From assembly GCF_025175675.1 (NCBI RefSeq), contig NZ_JANIOA010000009.1, positions 61,659-125,658 of the forward strand: a stretch of DNA of 64,000 bases. The letters are read 5' to 3'. Made by a program: the position numbers and the translations under genes. Every line of letters begins with the position of its first letter. Positions within the stretch are counted from its first letter, which is position 1. Shown one piece after another: positions 27,258 to 35,555 of this stretch. Under the pieces are notes generated by a model. It saw nothing but the letters and a program-made list of their open reading frames with translations, was not told the origin of the DNA and did no database searches. Source of the stretch: Sedimenticola hydrogenitrophicus (GTDB lineage Bacteria; Pseudomonadota; Gammaproteobacteria; Chromatiales; Chromatiaceae).

Positions 27258-28136
27258 TCACGCCGCTGCCCTGGACAGGGTGGCGCGTCGCAGATGGACG
27301 AAAACAGCCGTCACCAGGTACATGATCAGGGAATAGACCGCCGCCGGTACCGCCATGGCCGGTGCCGCCAACAGGCCCGCCGCGATGGCGATCGCGGTAC
27401 CGCCGCTCTGCATGCCGGTCTCGATCACGATGGCGGTGGTCTGCTGCGGCCGCAGATTGGTCAGCAGGGCGAGGGCATAGGCACAAGCCATGCCCAGCAG
27501 GCACAGGGTCAAGGCAGCGGGACCGGCGGCCAGCAGCATATCCGGCAGTTTCTGGCGTTCGCGGTATACCAGTGCCGCGATCAGCAGGACCAGCGCGGTC
27601 ACCGCGATCCGAATTACATAGGGTCTGGCTCTGTCGGTAAAAGCGGGCGCGAAATGTTGCAGCGCCATACCGATCAGGGTCGGCAGCAGTACCATCTGCA
27701 CCACGCGTTCCGAAATATCCGCAAAGCCCAGGGTCAACGCGGTATCGGTATCGGTATCGGCGAACAGGCGCGCGGCAATGCTGACATAGAGGGGGATGGT
27801 GACCACGGGAAGCAGCTTGCTGACCGCGGTCAGCGTCAGTGACAGGGCGGCATCACCCCGCGCCAGGTAGGTAAACAGGGTTGAAGTCGAGGCCGACGGA
27901 CTGGCCGCCAGCAGTACCAGGCCGATACTCAGTTCGGCCGTCAATGGAAAAGTTCCAGCCACCAGAAAGGCCAATCCGGGGAAAACCACAAACATGGTCA
28001 GCAGACCGATCCCGGCGGCATGCGGCATGCCCAGCAGGGCGGTAAAGTCGCTTACCCGCAGGCTCATGCCGACGCCCAGCATCATCGCGGCGATCACCAG
28101 CGGCAGTAGCACCTGTATCGGAATACCCGCTTCCAT
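27258..28136 (-). CDS. Bile acid:sodium symporter (BASS) family transporter
   Basis: A 292-residue membrane protein with about nine hydrophobic helices. The BASS-type motifs are LVLLAASPSASTSTLFTYLARGDAAL-like in the first half (two sodium-binding Ser/Thr stretches) and ETGMQSGGTAIAIA in the second half. It imports an organic anion, unknown here. The start at 28136 (MEAGIPIQVLL) is preferred to upstream alternatives that would add a proline-rich leader. A loop encoded by three tandem GGTATC units on the plus strand reads DTDTDT (around 27741-27758). It converges with the 24819 gene at a 15-base gap. Confidence 0.85.
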   Translation of the reverse strand: MEAGIPIQVLLPLVIAAMMLGVGMSLRVSDFTALLGMPHAAGIGLLTMFVVFPGLAFLVAGTFPLTAELSIGLVLLAASPSASTSTLFTYLARGDAALSLTLTAVSKLLPVVTIPLYVSIAARLFADTDTDTALTLGFADISERVVQMVLLPTLIGMALQHFAPAFTDRARPYVIRIAVTALVLLIAALVYRERQKLPDMLLAAGPAALTLCLLGMACAYALALLTNLRPQQTTAIVIETGMQSGGTAIAIAAGLLAAPAMAVPAAVYSLIMYLVTAVFVHLRRATLSRAAA

Positions 28137-28276
28137 GGCCGTCGCCCTCGCGTACCGGGGGTTGCGCGGGCCGCCGCCTGGCAACCCTGATGGAATCTAC
28201 TGTAGCACCTGGCGTGGGAAATTGTCGTCCCCAGGGTGGCGTAGCGCAGTGCCGCCATCGGGTTGGTGATTGAGTA

Positions 28277-28483
28277 GTAACTACTCACGGGGTGAATGGC
28301 TTGTCTTGTTGGCCGATCTTGATGGCGCCTCGAATCCGGTCCCTTTTTCAGATTCAAGCCTGCCCTTGTTTGAGCGGAGCGAGTTTGGGCAGGCGCTGAA
28401 AATGGGGCCGGATTCGAGGAGACAAGCCATCACGTGAGGCCGGCAAGGCAGGCTAATCACTTAAAGGCCGGGTAAGTAGTTAC
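28277..28483. mobile_element. MITE-like element, GTAACTACTCAC family, full copy (207 bp)
   Basis: The ends GTAACTACTCAC and GTAAGTAGTTAC are inverted repeats. Inner inverted repeats (GGCTTGTC..GACAAGCC, GAATCCGG..CCGGATTC, CCTGCCC..GGGCAGG) make almost the whole unit a long hairpin. A short copy lies at 31040-31106 and one end at 5641-5675. No gene is inside. The adjacent 28137-28276 also lacks a gene. Confidence 0.75.
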
Positions 28484-28484
28484 A

Positions 28485-28512
28485 TTGAGTAATCGTAAAT
28501 CCCGACTATTAT
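28485..28512 (+). promoter_or_regulatory. Sigma-70-like promoter for the LuxR-type gene
   Basis: TTGAGT, 16 bases, TATTAT starts 2 bases after the element end at 28483. It predicts a leader of about 130 bases before the regulator gene at 28648. The element may therefore have reshaped the upstream region of this promoter. Confidence 0.5.
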
Positions 28513-28647
28513 AGGGGGGAATAGCCGTTAACTTCTTCTGCATTAGCGCCTATTCACATTGAAAGCGAACTGTTTTTCGAGTTGGCGTCAGCCGGGGAAA
28601 GGGGCGGATCACCACCGGCGTGTTGAGCGGCCGCCAGGAGCCTGATT

Positions 28648-29799
28648 ATGGAGCGGCATCAGCGGTTAATCGACCAGATCTACGCGGCGGCGCTCGATGC
28701 GTCCGGCTGGCCGGTTGTCATGGAGTCCATGGAGCAGAAATTCGGTTGTATCGCCTCGGGCATTTATACCGCCCACCCCTACTCGGGGCGGGTGTCGCTG
28801 ACCGAACTGCGGGGCATCGATGCGGAACTGCTGGAGACCTACATCAACCACTTCCTGCTCGACAACCCCTGGCAAGCGGTCCCGTCACTGCAGCGGCAGG
28901 GGTGCGTCCGCACCGACGCCGCGCTCGATCGTCATTACAAGCAGCCGGGCTTCTATCACAAGACGGAGTTGTACAACGACTGGATGAAACCCCAGGATTT
29001 CATCCATACCCTGGGTGTCAATCTGTACGTGGACAGTCACTCCCAGACCAAGTGCTTTCTCTATCGGCCACGGCAGATGGGGGCGTTCTCAACGCATGAT
29101 GTTGCCCGTTTCAAGTGGATCGCCGGTCATCTTGCCAATGCGGTGTGCGTGGCGCGGCGACTTTCGATTCAGCGCTCCATGATCGACGACCTGCAGGGTG
29201 TCGTCGATCGGATGGCGCTGGGAGTGGTGTTTCTCGACCCGGCAGGACATATCCTGCAGGCCAACCGTTTTGCCGAAGAGTTGCTCGGGCGGCATGATGG
29301 CGTGTTGACGAGGGAGTCCCGAGTGGTCGCCAGCCACCGTAAGGACCAGGGAAAACTGAATGGGGCGATGCGTTGTGCATTGGCGGCGCGCTATGGAGAC
29401 ACCCCGGGCGCGGCGCACATGGTCAGCCTGCGCCGGCCGGATGGAAAGCAGCCTCTCTGCGCCATACTCGTTCCCCTGTCTTGTGGAGATTCCGGACCAT
29501 TTTTGATGGAGAAGGCGGCCATCGCGCTGATCCTGAACGATCCGGAATGTGATTCCCTCATCTCAACGGATTGGCTGCGGCAGCGTTTTCAGTTCAACTC
29601 CACGGAGGCCCGACTGGCGCAGGACCTGAGTCGTGGTTGCGACCTGCGCCAGGCGGCGGGCAAGGCGGGCATCACCTACCAAACCGCACGCTGGTACCTG
29701 AAAGGGATTTTCCAGAAGACCGGCGTCGACCGGCAGGCGGAGCTGGTCCGTCTGCTGCTATCGGAACAGATCATGCTGCGCCAGCACCAGGCGCGGTAA
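28648..29799 (+). CDS. LuxR-family transcriptional regulator with unknown N-terminal sensor
   Basis: A 383-residue regulator. The C-terminal HTH (TEARLAQDLSRGCDLRQAAG, then YQTARWYLKGIFQKTGVDRQ) is of the LuxR/FixJ type. Residues 1-165 form an unknown domain and about 175-280 look PAS-like (GVVFLDPAGHILQANRFAEE). No phosphoacceptor receiver and no recognised autoinducer domain are seen. The start at 28648 follows CAGGAG. Two near-identical palindromes flank it at a distance, at 23801-23816 and 29824-29839, and are candidate binding sites. Confidence 0.85.
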   Translation: MERHQRLIDQIYAAALDASGWPVVMESMEQKFGCIASGIYTAHPYSGRVSLTELRGIDAELLETYINHFLLDNPWQAVPSLQRQGCVRTDAALDRHYKQPGFYHKTELYNDWMKPQDFIHTLGVNLYVDSHSQTKCFLYRPRQMGAFSTHDVARFKWIAGHLANAVCVARRLSIQRSMIDDLQGVVDRMALGVVFLDPAGHILQANRFAEELLGRHDGVLTRESRVVASHRKDQGKLNGAMRCALAARYGDTPGAAHMVSLRRPDGKQPLCAILVPLSCGDSGPFLMEKAAIALILNDPECDSLISTDWLRQRFQFNSTEARLAQDLSRGCDLRQAAGKAGITYQTARWYLKGIFQKTGVDRQAELVRLLLSEQIMLRQHQAR

Positions 29800-29823
29800 C
29801 CGGTCCCTCTTCAACAAGCGAAC

Positions 29824-29867
29824 CCTCCCGATTGGGAGGTGTATCTCCCGGACTACTTGGGTAAAAC
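29824..29867 (+). promoter_or_regulatory. Palindromic activator-type site upstream of the zinc-ribbon gene
   Basis: CCTCCCGATTGGGAGG (29824-29839) differs by one base from the palindrome at 23801-23816. A possible -10 (TAAAAC, 29862-29867) is at nearly the same distance as in the other site. It lies just after the LuxR-type gene. Confidence 0.5.
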
Positions 29868-29936
29868 AGAGTTGCGCACGACCCTGTGCCGTATCAGGGT
29901 TGGGAGGTTGCTTTCATATCGCAAGGAGGAGAGGAA

Positions 29937-30278
29937 ATGGCGCTTATCGAATGTACAGAGTGTGGAAACCGTCTCTCTGACGCGGCCGCCACATGCCCGA
30001 CCTGCGGCGCGCCGGTGCCACGGACCCCCGGCCCCGAGCAGGAACAGTGCCCGTTTTGCATGGCCCTGGTCAGCAGCCATGCAACAACTTGCCCCAGCTG
30101 CCTGGCGAAGAAAGGCTACCTGTATGAACCCCGCTACGGTGTGTTCGGAAAAACGGGCACCCTGATCTGGGGGGTGGTGGTGCCGGCAATCACCGTCATC
30201 GGAATCCCGTTTTCACTCTATGCCGCCTACCGGCTGTATGTAACCGGCCCCCGATGGTTTCAGACCCGTCACGCCTGA
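29937..30278 (+). CDS. Double zinc-ribbon membrane protein
   Basis: A 113-residue protein with two zinc ribbons: C6/C9 with C20/C23, and C38/C41 with C52/C55. One membrane helix follows (LIWGVVVPAITVIGIPFSLY, about 77-96) and then a short basic tail. The ribosome site AAGGAGG is ideal. Function is unknown; such proteins may anchor or regulate membrane partners. The gene sits downstream of a palindrome also found at 23801, so it may be controlled by the neighbouring LuxR-type protein. Confidence 0.8.
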   Translation: MALIECTECGNRLSDAAATCPTCGAPVPRTPGPEQEQCPFCMALVSSHATTCPSCLAKKGYLYEPRYGVFGKTGTLIWGVVVPAITVIGIPFSLYAAYRLYVTGPRWFQTRHA

Positions 30279-30403
30279 TACGGTCCGTACCGGCGGCTGT
30301 TTGCGACTGGCCACTGGTTTGCTGGGTGGTTGGGGGTGATCCCGGCGCTGTGCGTTTATACGACTATGCGTCTGTCAATTGAATCAAAAAAGGAGACATT
30401 CCG

Positions 30404-30997
30404 ATGCCGATAGAAAACGTCTACAAAGGTAAAAAGCTGCTGTATAAATTTGCGGTGTACAGGCTTTCCGGAACTGTCCAGAGTGAGAATACGCGCAGCG
30501 AAACGGAGGTGAGTGGCAAGATTTATGGTGGCGGAACAAATTCCACCTATGGCACCGTTGCGCCAGTCCAGGGAGAGATAAAATCCGAAACTATCCGCTA
30601 TCAGACTATCTTCCTGAAGGAGGATGATGGAACTGAGCACGCGCTTGAACTTGTCGACTTGGTAGTGCCATGTCGTGAGGGTCATAAGGTGACACTGTGG
30701 CGTTTGGGAAAAGATCTTTGGTTTCAAGTCCACAATCAAACAACAAACCAGTTCTATACATACGGCAAGTTGAAAAAGCTGGTCTATCCCAAGGTCGCGT
30801 ACTTCGTTCTTGGCATATTGTTTGGCATCTATGCTGTAGATAAAAATCACACAGGAGGGAAGTACTTGTTGGCTCTTCTATTCGCAATCTTGATAGGTCT
30901 GGCAATAGCCACCATTCCCTGTGGAATAGTGGCGTGGATGCGCGAAAAGGCAATTTTCGGCGCGGCCAATGCACCAAACATGGTATTGGCAAAATAG
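30404..30997 (+). CDS. Membrane protein of unknown function, atypical composition
   Basis: A 197-residue protein I do not recognise. Residues 1-130 are predicted soluble with beta-rich character (GKIYGGGTNSTYGTV). Two helices follow near the C terminus (VAYFVLGILFGIYAV and LLALLFAILIGLAIATIPCG). A strong site AAAAGGAGAC precedes the ATG. The coding sequence is visibly less GC-rich than its neighbours, suggesting recent acquisition. A partial GTAACTACTCAC-type element follows at 31040. Confidence 0.7.
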   Translation: MPIENVYKGKKLLYKFAVYRLSGTVQSENTRSETEVSGKIYGGGTNSTYGTVAPVQGEIKSETIRYQTIFLKEDDGTEHALELVDLVVPCREGHKVTLWRLGKDLWFQVHNQTTNQFYTYGKLKKLVYPKVAYFVLGILFGIYAVDKNHTGGKYLLALLFAILIGLAIATIPCGIVAWMREKAIFGAANAPNMVLAK

Positions 30998-31039
30998 CAG
31001 CAAGCCAATATCGAGCTCGGGTAATCATCAACAAATGAG

Positions 31040-31106
31040 GTACCTACTCACCCGGTCTGTACGTGATTGGCCTGCCTTGTCGGCCTATCGCCCCGTGAGT
31101 GGTTGC
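31040..31106. repeat. Short copy of the GTAACTACTCAC element family
   Basis: GTACCTACTCACCCGG at the left and CCCCGTGAGTGGTTGC at the right enclose GTGATTGGCCTGCCTTGTCGG, which matches the inner right part of 28277-28483 in inverted form. It appears to be an internally deleted or rearranged copy. Confidence 0.55.
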
Positions 31107-31121
31107 CAAAGGAGATAAGTT

Positions 31122-31478
31122 ATGAAAACCATTAACATGGGCAGTTTTCGCAATTGCTTCGCTCTCGTGGTATTGACTGGTTTGGCGGCCTGCGGGGGCG
31201 GCGATCCGATTGACAGCCGTGCTGTCCTAATGGCCTCTTGCGAAACGAGCCAGGGCATCGGCTGGCTCAAGCGTGAGTACGGTAACAGCTACTGTGATTG
31301 CTGGGCGGATCAAGCGAAGGATGTCCTGAGCGGCGAGAACTACCAGACGCTCGTAAAGGCTGCCCAGGCGGAGACGGCGGCAGCGGACAAGGCCGATCGA
31401 GAAAAAATCATTCGTCGGCATACGGAGATATACTCGACCGTGTCCGATGTTGCTAAGCGTTGCGCAAAGGCGAGCTAG
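31122..31478 (+). CDS. Small lipoprotein of unknown function
   Basis: A 118-residue lipoprotein with lipobox LAAC (Cys24) and a Cys-containing body (SCETSQGIGWLKREYG, YCDCWADQA, RCAKAS). The paired cysteines suggest disulfides in the periplasm. It is mostly helical. The ribosome site AAAGGAGA is strong. It lies directly after the short element at 31040. I know no function. Confidence 0.75.
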   Translation: MKTINMGSFRNCFALVVLTGLAACGGGDPIDSRAVLMASCETSQGIGWLKREYGNSYCDCWADQAKDVLSGENYQTLVKAAQAETAAADKADREKIIRRHTEIYSTVSDVAKRCAKAS

Positions 31479-31623
31479 GCAGATCCTCATCCCGCCCAGC
31501 GCTAGATGACGCCGTCCCGGGCGACGCCTGTTTCAGCATGTCGTCACGAGCCGGTTTCCGGTAGAATACGCGGCTGACCCGTCTCCAACCAGCCACCGAA
31601 TCGCACCGGAGCTTCTGTAATAG

Positions 31624-32517
31624 ATGCGCGCCTTTGCCTACTTTATCCTGCTCATGCTGGTGTCGCTGCTGCTCAGCGCCCTGCTCAACCATCCCCTCTA
31701 CGGCCTGTTGCAGGAGAGCATGAGCAAGGGGCCGCATAAACTGATCAATACCGTGGCCAAGCTGATCGCGATTCCGGGATTTATCCTGATTCTCCGCCAC
31801 TTCGCCATCGACAACCGGCGCGGGCTGGGCTACGGACTCGCCAGGCCGGCGTTTCTCCGCGACCTGCTGTGGGGCTGGCTCAGTGGCCTGTCGATCCTGC
31901 TGCTGCTGAGCGCCGGTCTGCTCCTGTTCGGCGTACGCAGCATCGATTTCCCCGCCGAAGCGTGGCTGCCGCTGTTGTTGAAAACCACCCTGGTGGCCCT
32001 GATCGGCGGTCTGCTGATCGGTTTTATCGAAGAGACCTTTTTCCGCGGCGGGCTGTTCGGGGCCATCCGCCGTGATCACGGTTTCGTGGTGACGATGCTG
32101 CTCTCCAGCCTGTTCTATGCCGGTCTGCACTTCATCGACCCGCCGCCGCTTGCCGGCGCCGAGGCGCAGGCCTGGTACAGCGGCCTGCTGATACTCTCCG
32201 GCGCCTTCTCCCAGTTTGCCGAATGGCGGATATTCGACTCATTCGTCGCCCTGTTCGGCCTCGGGGTCTTCTTCGCGGTGGTGCGCGAGCGCACCGGCAA
32301 CATCGCCTACTGCATCGGCCTGCATGCGGGGTTCGTTTTTGTCATCAAGATTGCGCGCAAGTTCAGCGACCTCAATCCTGACAGTGCCTTCAGCTTCATG
32401 GTGGGCAGTTACGACGGCATGATCGGCTACCTGTCGGCGGCCGGCCTGCTGATCCATACCCTCCTGGTCTATCGTTTCTGGCGTCGGCCGAAGGCTACCC
32501 ATGTTTGTACGGAATAA
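31624..32517 (+). CDS. CPBP (CAAX protease/bacteriocin-processing-like) intramembrane protease
   Basis: A 297-residue membrane protein with the CPBP motifs EETFFRG (E136, E137, R141) and FYAGLHF, plus a third conserved region toward the C terminus (IGLHAGFVFVI). About eight hydrophobic helices are seen. Members are Rce1-like intramembrane proteases or scaffold proteins. The ribosome site is weak (GGAG at 12 bases). It has no obvious substrate gene beside it and converges with the copper sensor gene. Confidence 0.85.
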   Translation: MRAFAYFILLMLVSLLLSALLNHPLYGLLQESMSKGPHKLINTVAKLIAIPGFILILRHFAIDNRRGLGYGLARPAFLRDLLWGWLSGLSILLLLSAGLLLFGVRSIDFPAEAWLPLLLKTTLVALIGGLLIGFIEETFFRGGLFGAIRRDHGFVVTMLLSSLFYAGLHFIDPPPLAGAEAQAWYSGLLILSGAFSQFAEWRIFDSFVALFGLGVFFAVVRERTGNIAYCIGLHAGFVFVIKIARKFSDLNPDSAFSFMVGSYDGMIGYLSAAGLLIHTLLVYRFWRRPKATHVCTE

Positions 32518-32576
32518 TTCTCGTCACGGAGAATCAACCGTTCGAGCGGTTATGCGTGGTGAATTTGCCCATGAGT

Positions 32577-34004
32577 TCAGGGCTTCGGGTGAGGACTCGG
32601 TGAATCAACGCCTGACGGCAGCAGCAGGGTAAAGCGCGTGATGCCATCGGCCGAACTCACGGTGACATCCCCGCCGTGGGCGCTCAATATGGAGCAGGTG
32701 ATCGCCAGGCCCAGTCCCGAACCCTCGGTGTTCCGGTGGTGCGCGCTGTCGGCCCGATAGAAGCGATTGAAGAGTCGGGGCAGATGCTTGGCCGGGATAC
32801 AGGGGCCGGTGTTTTCCACGGTCAGCTGGACCGAGCCATCTTCCTGCTTGCCGATTCTGACGGTTACGGACTCACCTGCCGGTGTATAGCAAAGCGCGTT
32901 GGACAGCAGATTGCTGATGGCCCGACGCAACATGAGACGATCGCCGAGGATGGCCCCATCCCCCTCGGCCGAGAGTTGGATCTCCTTCTCCTCCGCCAGT
33001 GCGTCATAGAACTCCAGTAGCTCTGCCACCTCATCAGCCAGTTCGAGTTGTTCCCGTTTCGGGATGAGCTGCTGGTTATCCGCCTTGGCGAGAAACAACA
33101 TGTCGCTGATCATCCGGGACAGGCGCTCAAACTCCTCCTCGTTGGAGGCCAGTATGTTCCGGTAGTCGTCGACGGTTCTGGTTTTCGACAGGGTGACCTG
33201 GGTTTGGGTCAGCAGATTGCTCACCGGTGTTCTCAGTTCATGGGCGAGGTCGGACGAAAAATCCGACAGCCTCTGAAACGACTCCTCCAGCCGGGAGAGC
33301 ATTTCATTCAGGGTGCTGGTCAGGTCGGCCAGTTCCAGGGGCATTGTCTCCGCGGGCAGGCGCGTGTGCAGCCGGTTCGCGGTAATGTCCTCGGCCTTGC
33401 GCTTGATCGACTGCAGCGGCATCAGTCCCCAGCAGACGACAAGCCAGCCAAGCAGGCCCGTGGCGATGCTGGTCAGCGCGATGAACACCCAGAGGCTCTT
33501 GCGAAAAGAGCGCATGAAATGTTCGTGATCGGATATCTCGGTGGCAATCACTACGGTATAGGGGGAGCCGGTATCACTATTGGAGACGCTGGTTTCTGAT
33601 ATGCCGCGCCATACGAGTCCATTATCGGCGGTCCATTTGCCCAGATATCCCGAATCATTCGCAGTGAAATGCTCTAGTAATTTTGGTGGCGGCTCGAGTC
33701 CGGCCTGGGCGCGTACCCACCGCCAGTCGTGCCCGATAACGGCAATGACCAGATTGTTATACCCAATCAACGCATCATCCAGCCGACTCGTAAAGGTTTC
33801 ACCATCAGGAGTTGTAAGCGCCTTTTCGAGGATGTGCCTGACCTGTTTCATTTTACCGCTCAGCATCACACGGTCCTGCTCTTCGAAATGGTGTTCCTGC
33901 GAGTGCATGACGTACCACCCCAGCAGCGACAGCGCGAGCGCCGACAACAATGCAAACCATAAGGTCAGGCGAAGCGTTAGCGATCGACTATGTAACAGGC
34001 TCAA
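32577..34004 (-). CDS. cusS: Heavy-metal sensor histidine kinase CusS-like
   Basis: A 475-residue membrane kinase of the CusS/CopS family. The first membrane segment is at about 13-33, a periplasmic sensor loop runs to about 168, and the second membrane segment is at about 170-192. HAMP follows, with the H-box [12 protein letters not shown] (His255), then N-box and ATP-binding GSGLGLAI. It senses periplasmic copper or silver and phosphorylates CusR. It overlaps the regulator gene by 4 bases (ATGA). Confidence 0.93.
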   Translation of the reverse strand: MSLLHSRSLTLRLTLWFALLSALALSLLGWYVMHSQEHHFEEQDRVMLSGKMKQVRHILEKALTTPDGETFTSRLDDALIGYNNLVIAVIGHDWRWVRAQAGLEPPPKLLEHFTANDSGYLGKWTADNGLVWRGISETSVSNSDTGSPYTVVIATEISDHEHFMRSFRKSLWVFIALTSIATGLLGWLVVCWGLMPLQSIKRKAEDITANRLHTRLPAETMPLELADLTSTLNEMLSRLEESFQRLSDFSSDLAHELRTPVSNLLTQTQVTLSKTRTVDDYRNILASNEEEFERLSRMISDMLFLAKADNQQLIPKREQLELADEVAELLEFYDALAEEKEIQLSAEGDGAILGDRLMLRRAISNLLSNALCYTPAGESVTVRIGKQEDGSVQLTVENTGPCIPAKHLPRLFNRFYRADSAHHRNTEGSGLGLAITCSILSAHGGDVTVSSADGITRFTLLLPSGVDSPSPHPKP

Positions 34005-34678
34005 TCCGTAACCTCCAGAACATAGCCCATGCCTCGCACCGTGTGGATCAACTTGGGTTCGAAATCCTCGTCAATCTTCATGCGCAGGCGCTTGATGGCC
34101 ACTTCGATAACATTGGTGTCGCTGTCAAAGTTCATGTCCCAGACCTGGGAGGCGATTAGTGAACGGGGCAGCACCTCTCCCTGGCGGCGGAGCAATAACT
34201 CCAGCAAGGCGAACTCCTTGGCGGTCAGGTCGATGCGTCTCCCCGCACGGACCACCCGGCGCCGCAGGAGGTCCAGCACAAGATCGGCTATCTTCAACGA
34301 CGTGGATTCCTTCGTTTTCGCGCCGCGACGTAACAGCGTTCGCACGCGCGCCAGCAACTCCGTAAAGGCAAACGGTTTCACCAGGTAATCATCCGCGCCC
34401 AGTTCCAGCCCCTTGACCCGGTCTTCAACCTGATCCCGGGCGGTTAGGAAGAGTACCGGTATCTCCTTGCCGGCGCGCCGTATCCCATGCAATACCTGCC
34501 AGCCGTCCATGTCCGGCACCATGACATCGAGTATCGCCAGGTCATAGCTCTCGGTTAGCGCGAGATGAAGGCCATCCAGGCCATTGTCCGTCAGATCGAC
34601 CATAAAGCCGGCCTCGGCCAAACCCTTTTTAAGGTATGTGCCTGTCTTCGGTTCATCTTCCATTACCAGGATTTTCAT
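34001..34678 (-). CDS. cusR: Heavy-metal response regulator CusR-like
   Basis: A 225-residue OmpR/PhoB-type regulator. The receiver has Asp51 in LAILDVMVP and Lys in VKPFAF. The C-terminal winged helix ends with [17 protein letters not shown] and [11 protein letters not shown]. It is transcribed divergently from the cupredoxin and efflux genes. A perfect palindrome, GATTACA-N4-TGTAATC, at 34747-34764 is its probable operator for both directions. Confidence 0.95.
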   Translation of the reverse strand: MKILVMEDEPKTGTYLKKGLAEAGFMVDLTDNGLDGLHLALTESYDLAILDVMVPDMDGWQVLHGIRRAGKEIPVLFLTARDQVEDRVKGLELGADDYLVKPFAFTELLARVRTLLRRGAKTKESTSLKIADLVLDLLRRRVVRAGRRIDLTAKEFALLELLLRRQGEVLPRSLIASQVWDMNFDSDTNVIEVAIKRLRMKIDEDFEPKLIHTVRGMGYVLEVTD

Positions 34679-34746
34679 AAGCTCTCTCCACCAGGATGCC
34701 GCGACTGCCGGTGCATATTACGCCACTTCCGGTAGCGGATCGCAAA

Positions 34747-34764
34747 GATTACAGAAATGTAATC
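34747..34764. promoter_or_regulatory. CusR/CopR-type copper box
   Basis: GATTACAGAAATGTAATC is a perfect 7-4-7 inverted repeat in the 200-base divergent region between cusR and the cupredoxin gene. The placement fits a CusR/CopR operator; binding is inferred. Confidence 0.7.
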
Positions 34765-34878
34765 CTCCCGCCAGTTTTCTGTTGGTTTGAGGCAAGCAGA
34801 ATGGCATTGCCGACATCGGATGATTCGGTGTTTTCAATGGATGCCCAGCAATATTTTAACCCGATTAAAAGGTGGTTT

Positions 34879-35409
34879 ATGAGAAAGAGAATTTCAATTC
34901 TGGTTCTGGCTGCGATGCCTGCCCTTGCATTGGCGGCGGGTGGCAACGCCGGCAGTCATGGTATGGACGACCATCAGATGCCGCAAGGCCATGACACGGC
35001 CCATGACATGACAAGGATGTTAAAGGACAAGCACGCCATGGTTGCGGGGAAGCCGGGGGATTCCACCAAGGCAAGTCGCACCATCGAAGTCACCATGGGC
35101 GACAGCATGCGTTTCTCGCCGAGCAATATTCGCGTCAGCAAGGGGGAGACCGTTCGTTTCTTCCTCAAGAACCAGGGCAAGATCCTGCACGAGATGGTGA
35201 TCGGAACCCAGGATGAATTCGACGTGCACGCCTCCATGATGCGCCAGATGCCGGACATGTCGCATATCGAATCGAATGTGATCAGCCTGAGCTCCGGACA
35301 GAGTGGAGACCTGGTGTGGCAATTCACTCAATCCGGCACGGTTGATTTCGCCTGCCTGCAACCGGGCCATCGGGAATCCGGCATGGCGGGTAAGGTCACG
35401 GTTAACTGA
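34879..35409 (+). CDS. Periplasmic copper-resistance cupredoxin (CopI-like)
   Basis: A 176-residue exported protein with signal peptide MRKRISILVLAAMPALALAA. A Met/His-rich stretch (residues 28-55) is followed by a cupredoxin domain. The type 1 copper ligands are visible as H104, C159, H164 and M169 (FACLQPGHRESGM). It likely binds or oxidises copper in the periplasm. The start at 34879 has an AGG-type site, and upstream in-frame codons are not supported. It is first in the copper effector block, with cusC starting 146 bases later. Confidence 0.9.
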   Translation: MRKRISILVLAAMPALALAAGGNAGSHGMDDHQMPQGHDTAHDMTRMLKDKHAMVAGKPGDSTKASRTIEVTMGDSMRFSPSNIRVSKGETVRFFLKNQGKILHEMVIGTQDEFDVHASMMRQMPDMSHIESNVISLSSGQSGDLVWQFTQSGTVDFACLQPGHRESGMAGKVTVN

Positions 35410-35555
35410 TTCCATGGGACGGGGCCAACGCATGCGCCCCGGCCCTGTGGGAAACACAAAGGTATTCGGCCATATGTTGTCGCTGAACAAAAACAGTGGT
35501 TGGAAATCCCTGCCCGGGTGGAAACCGCCCGGCAACAATTCCAGGAGTTACAACA

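Noticed and set aside
28648..29799. Acyl-homoserine-lactone receptor of the classical LuxR type
   Set aside because: The protein is far longer than about 240 residues and the N terminus lacks the W-Y-D-P-W autoinducer pattern that I could recognise; no luxI-like gene is near.
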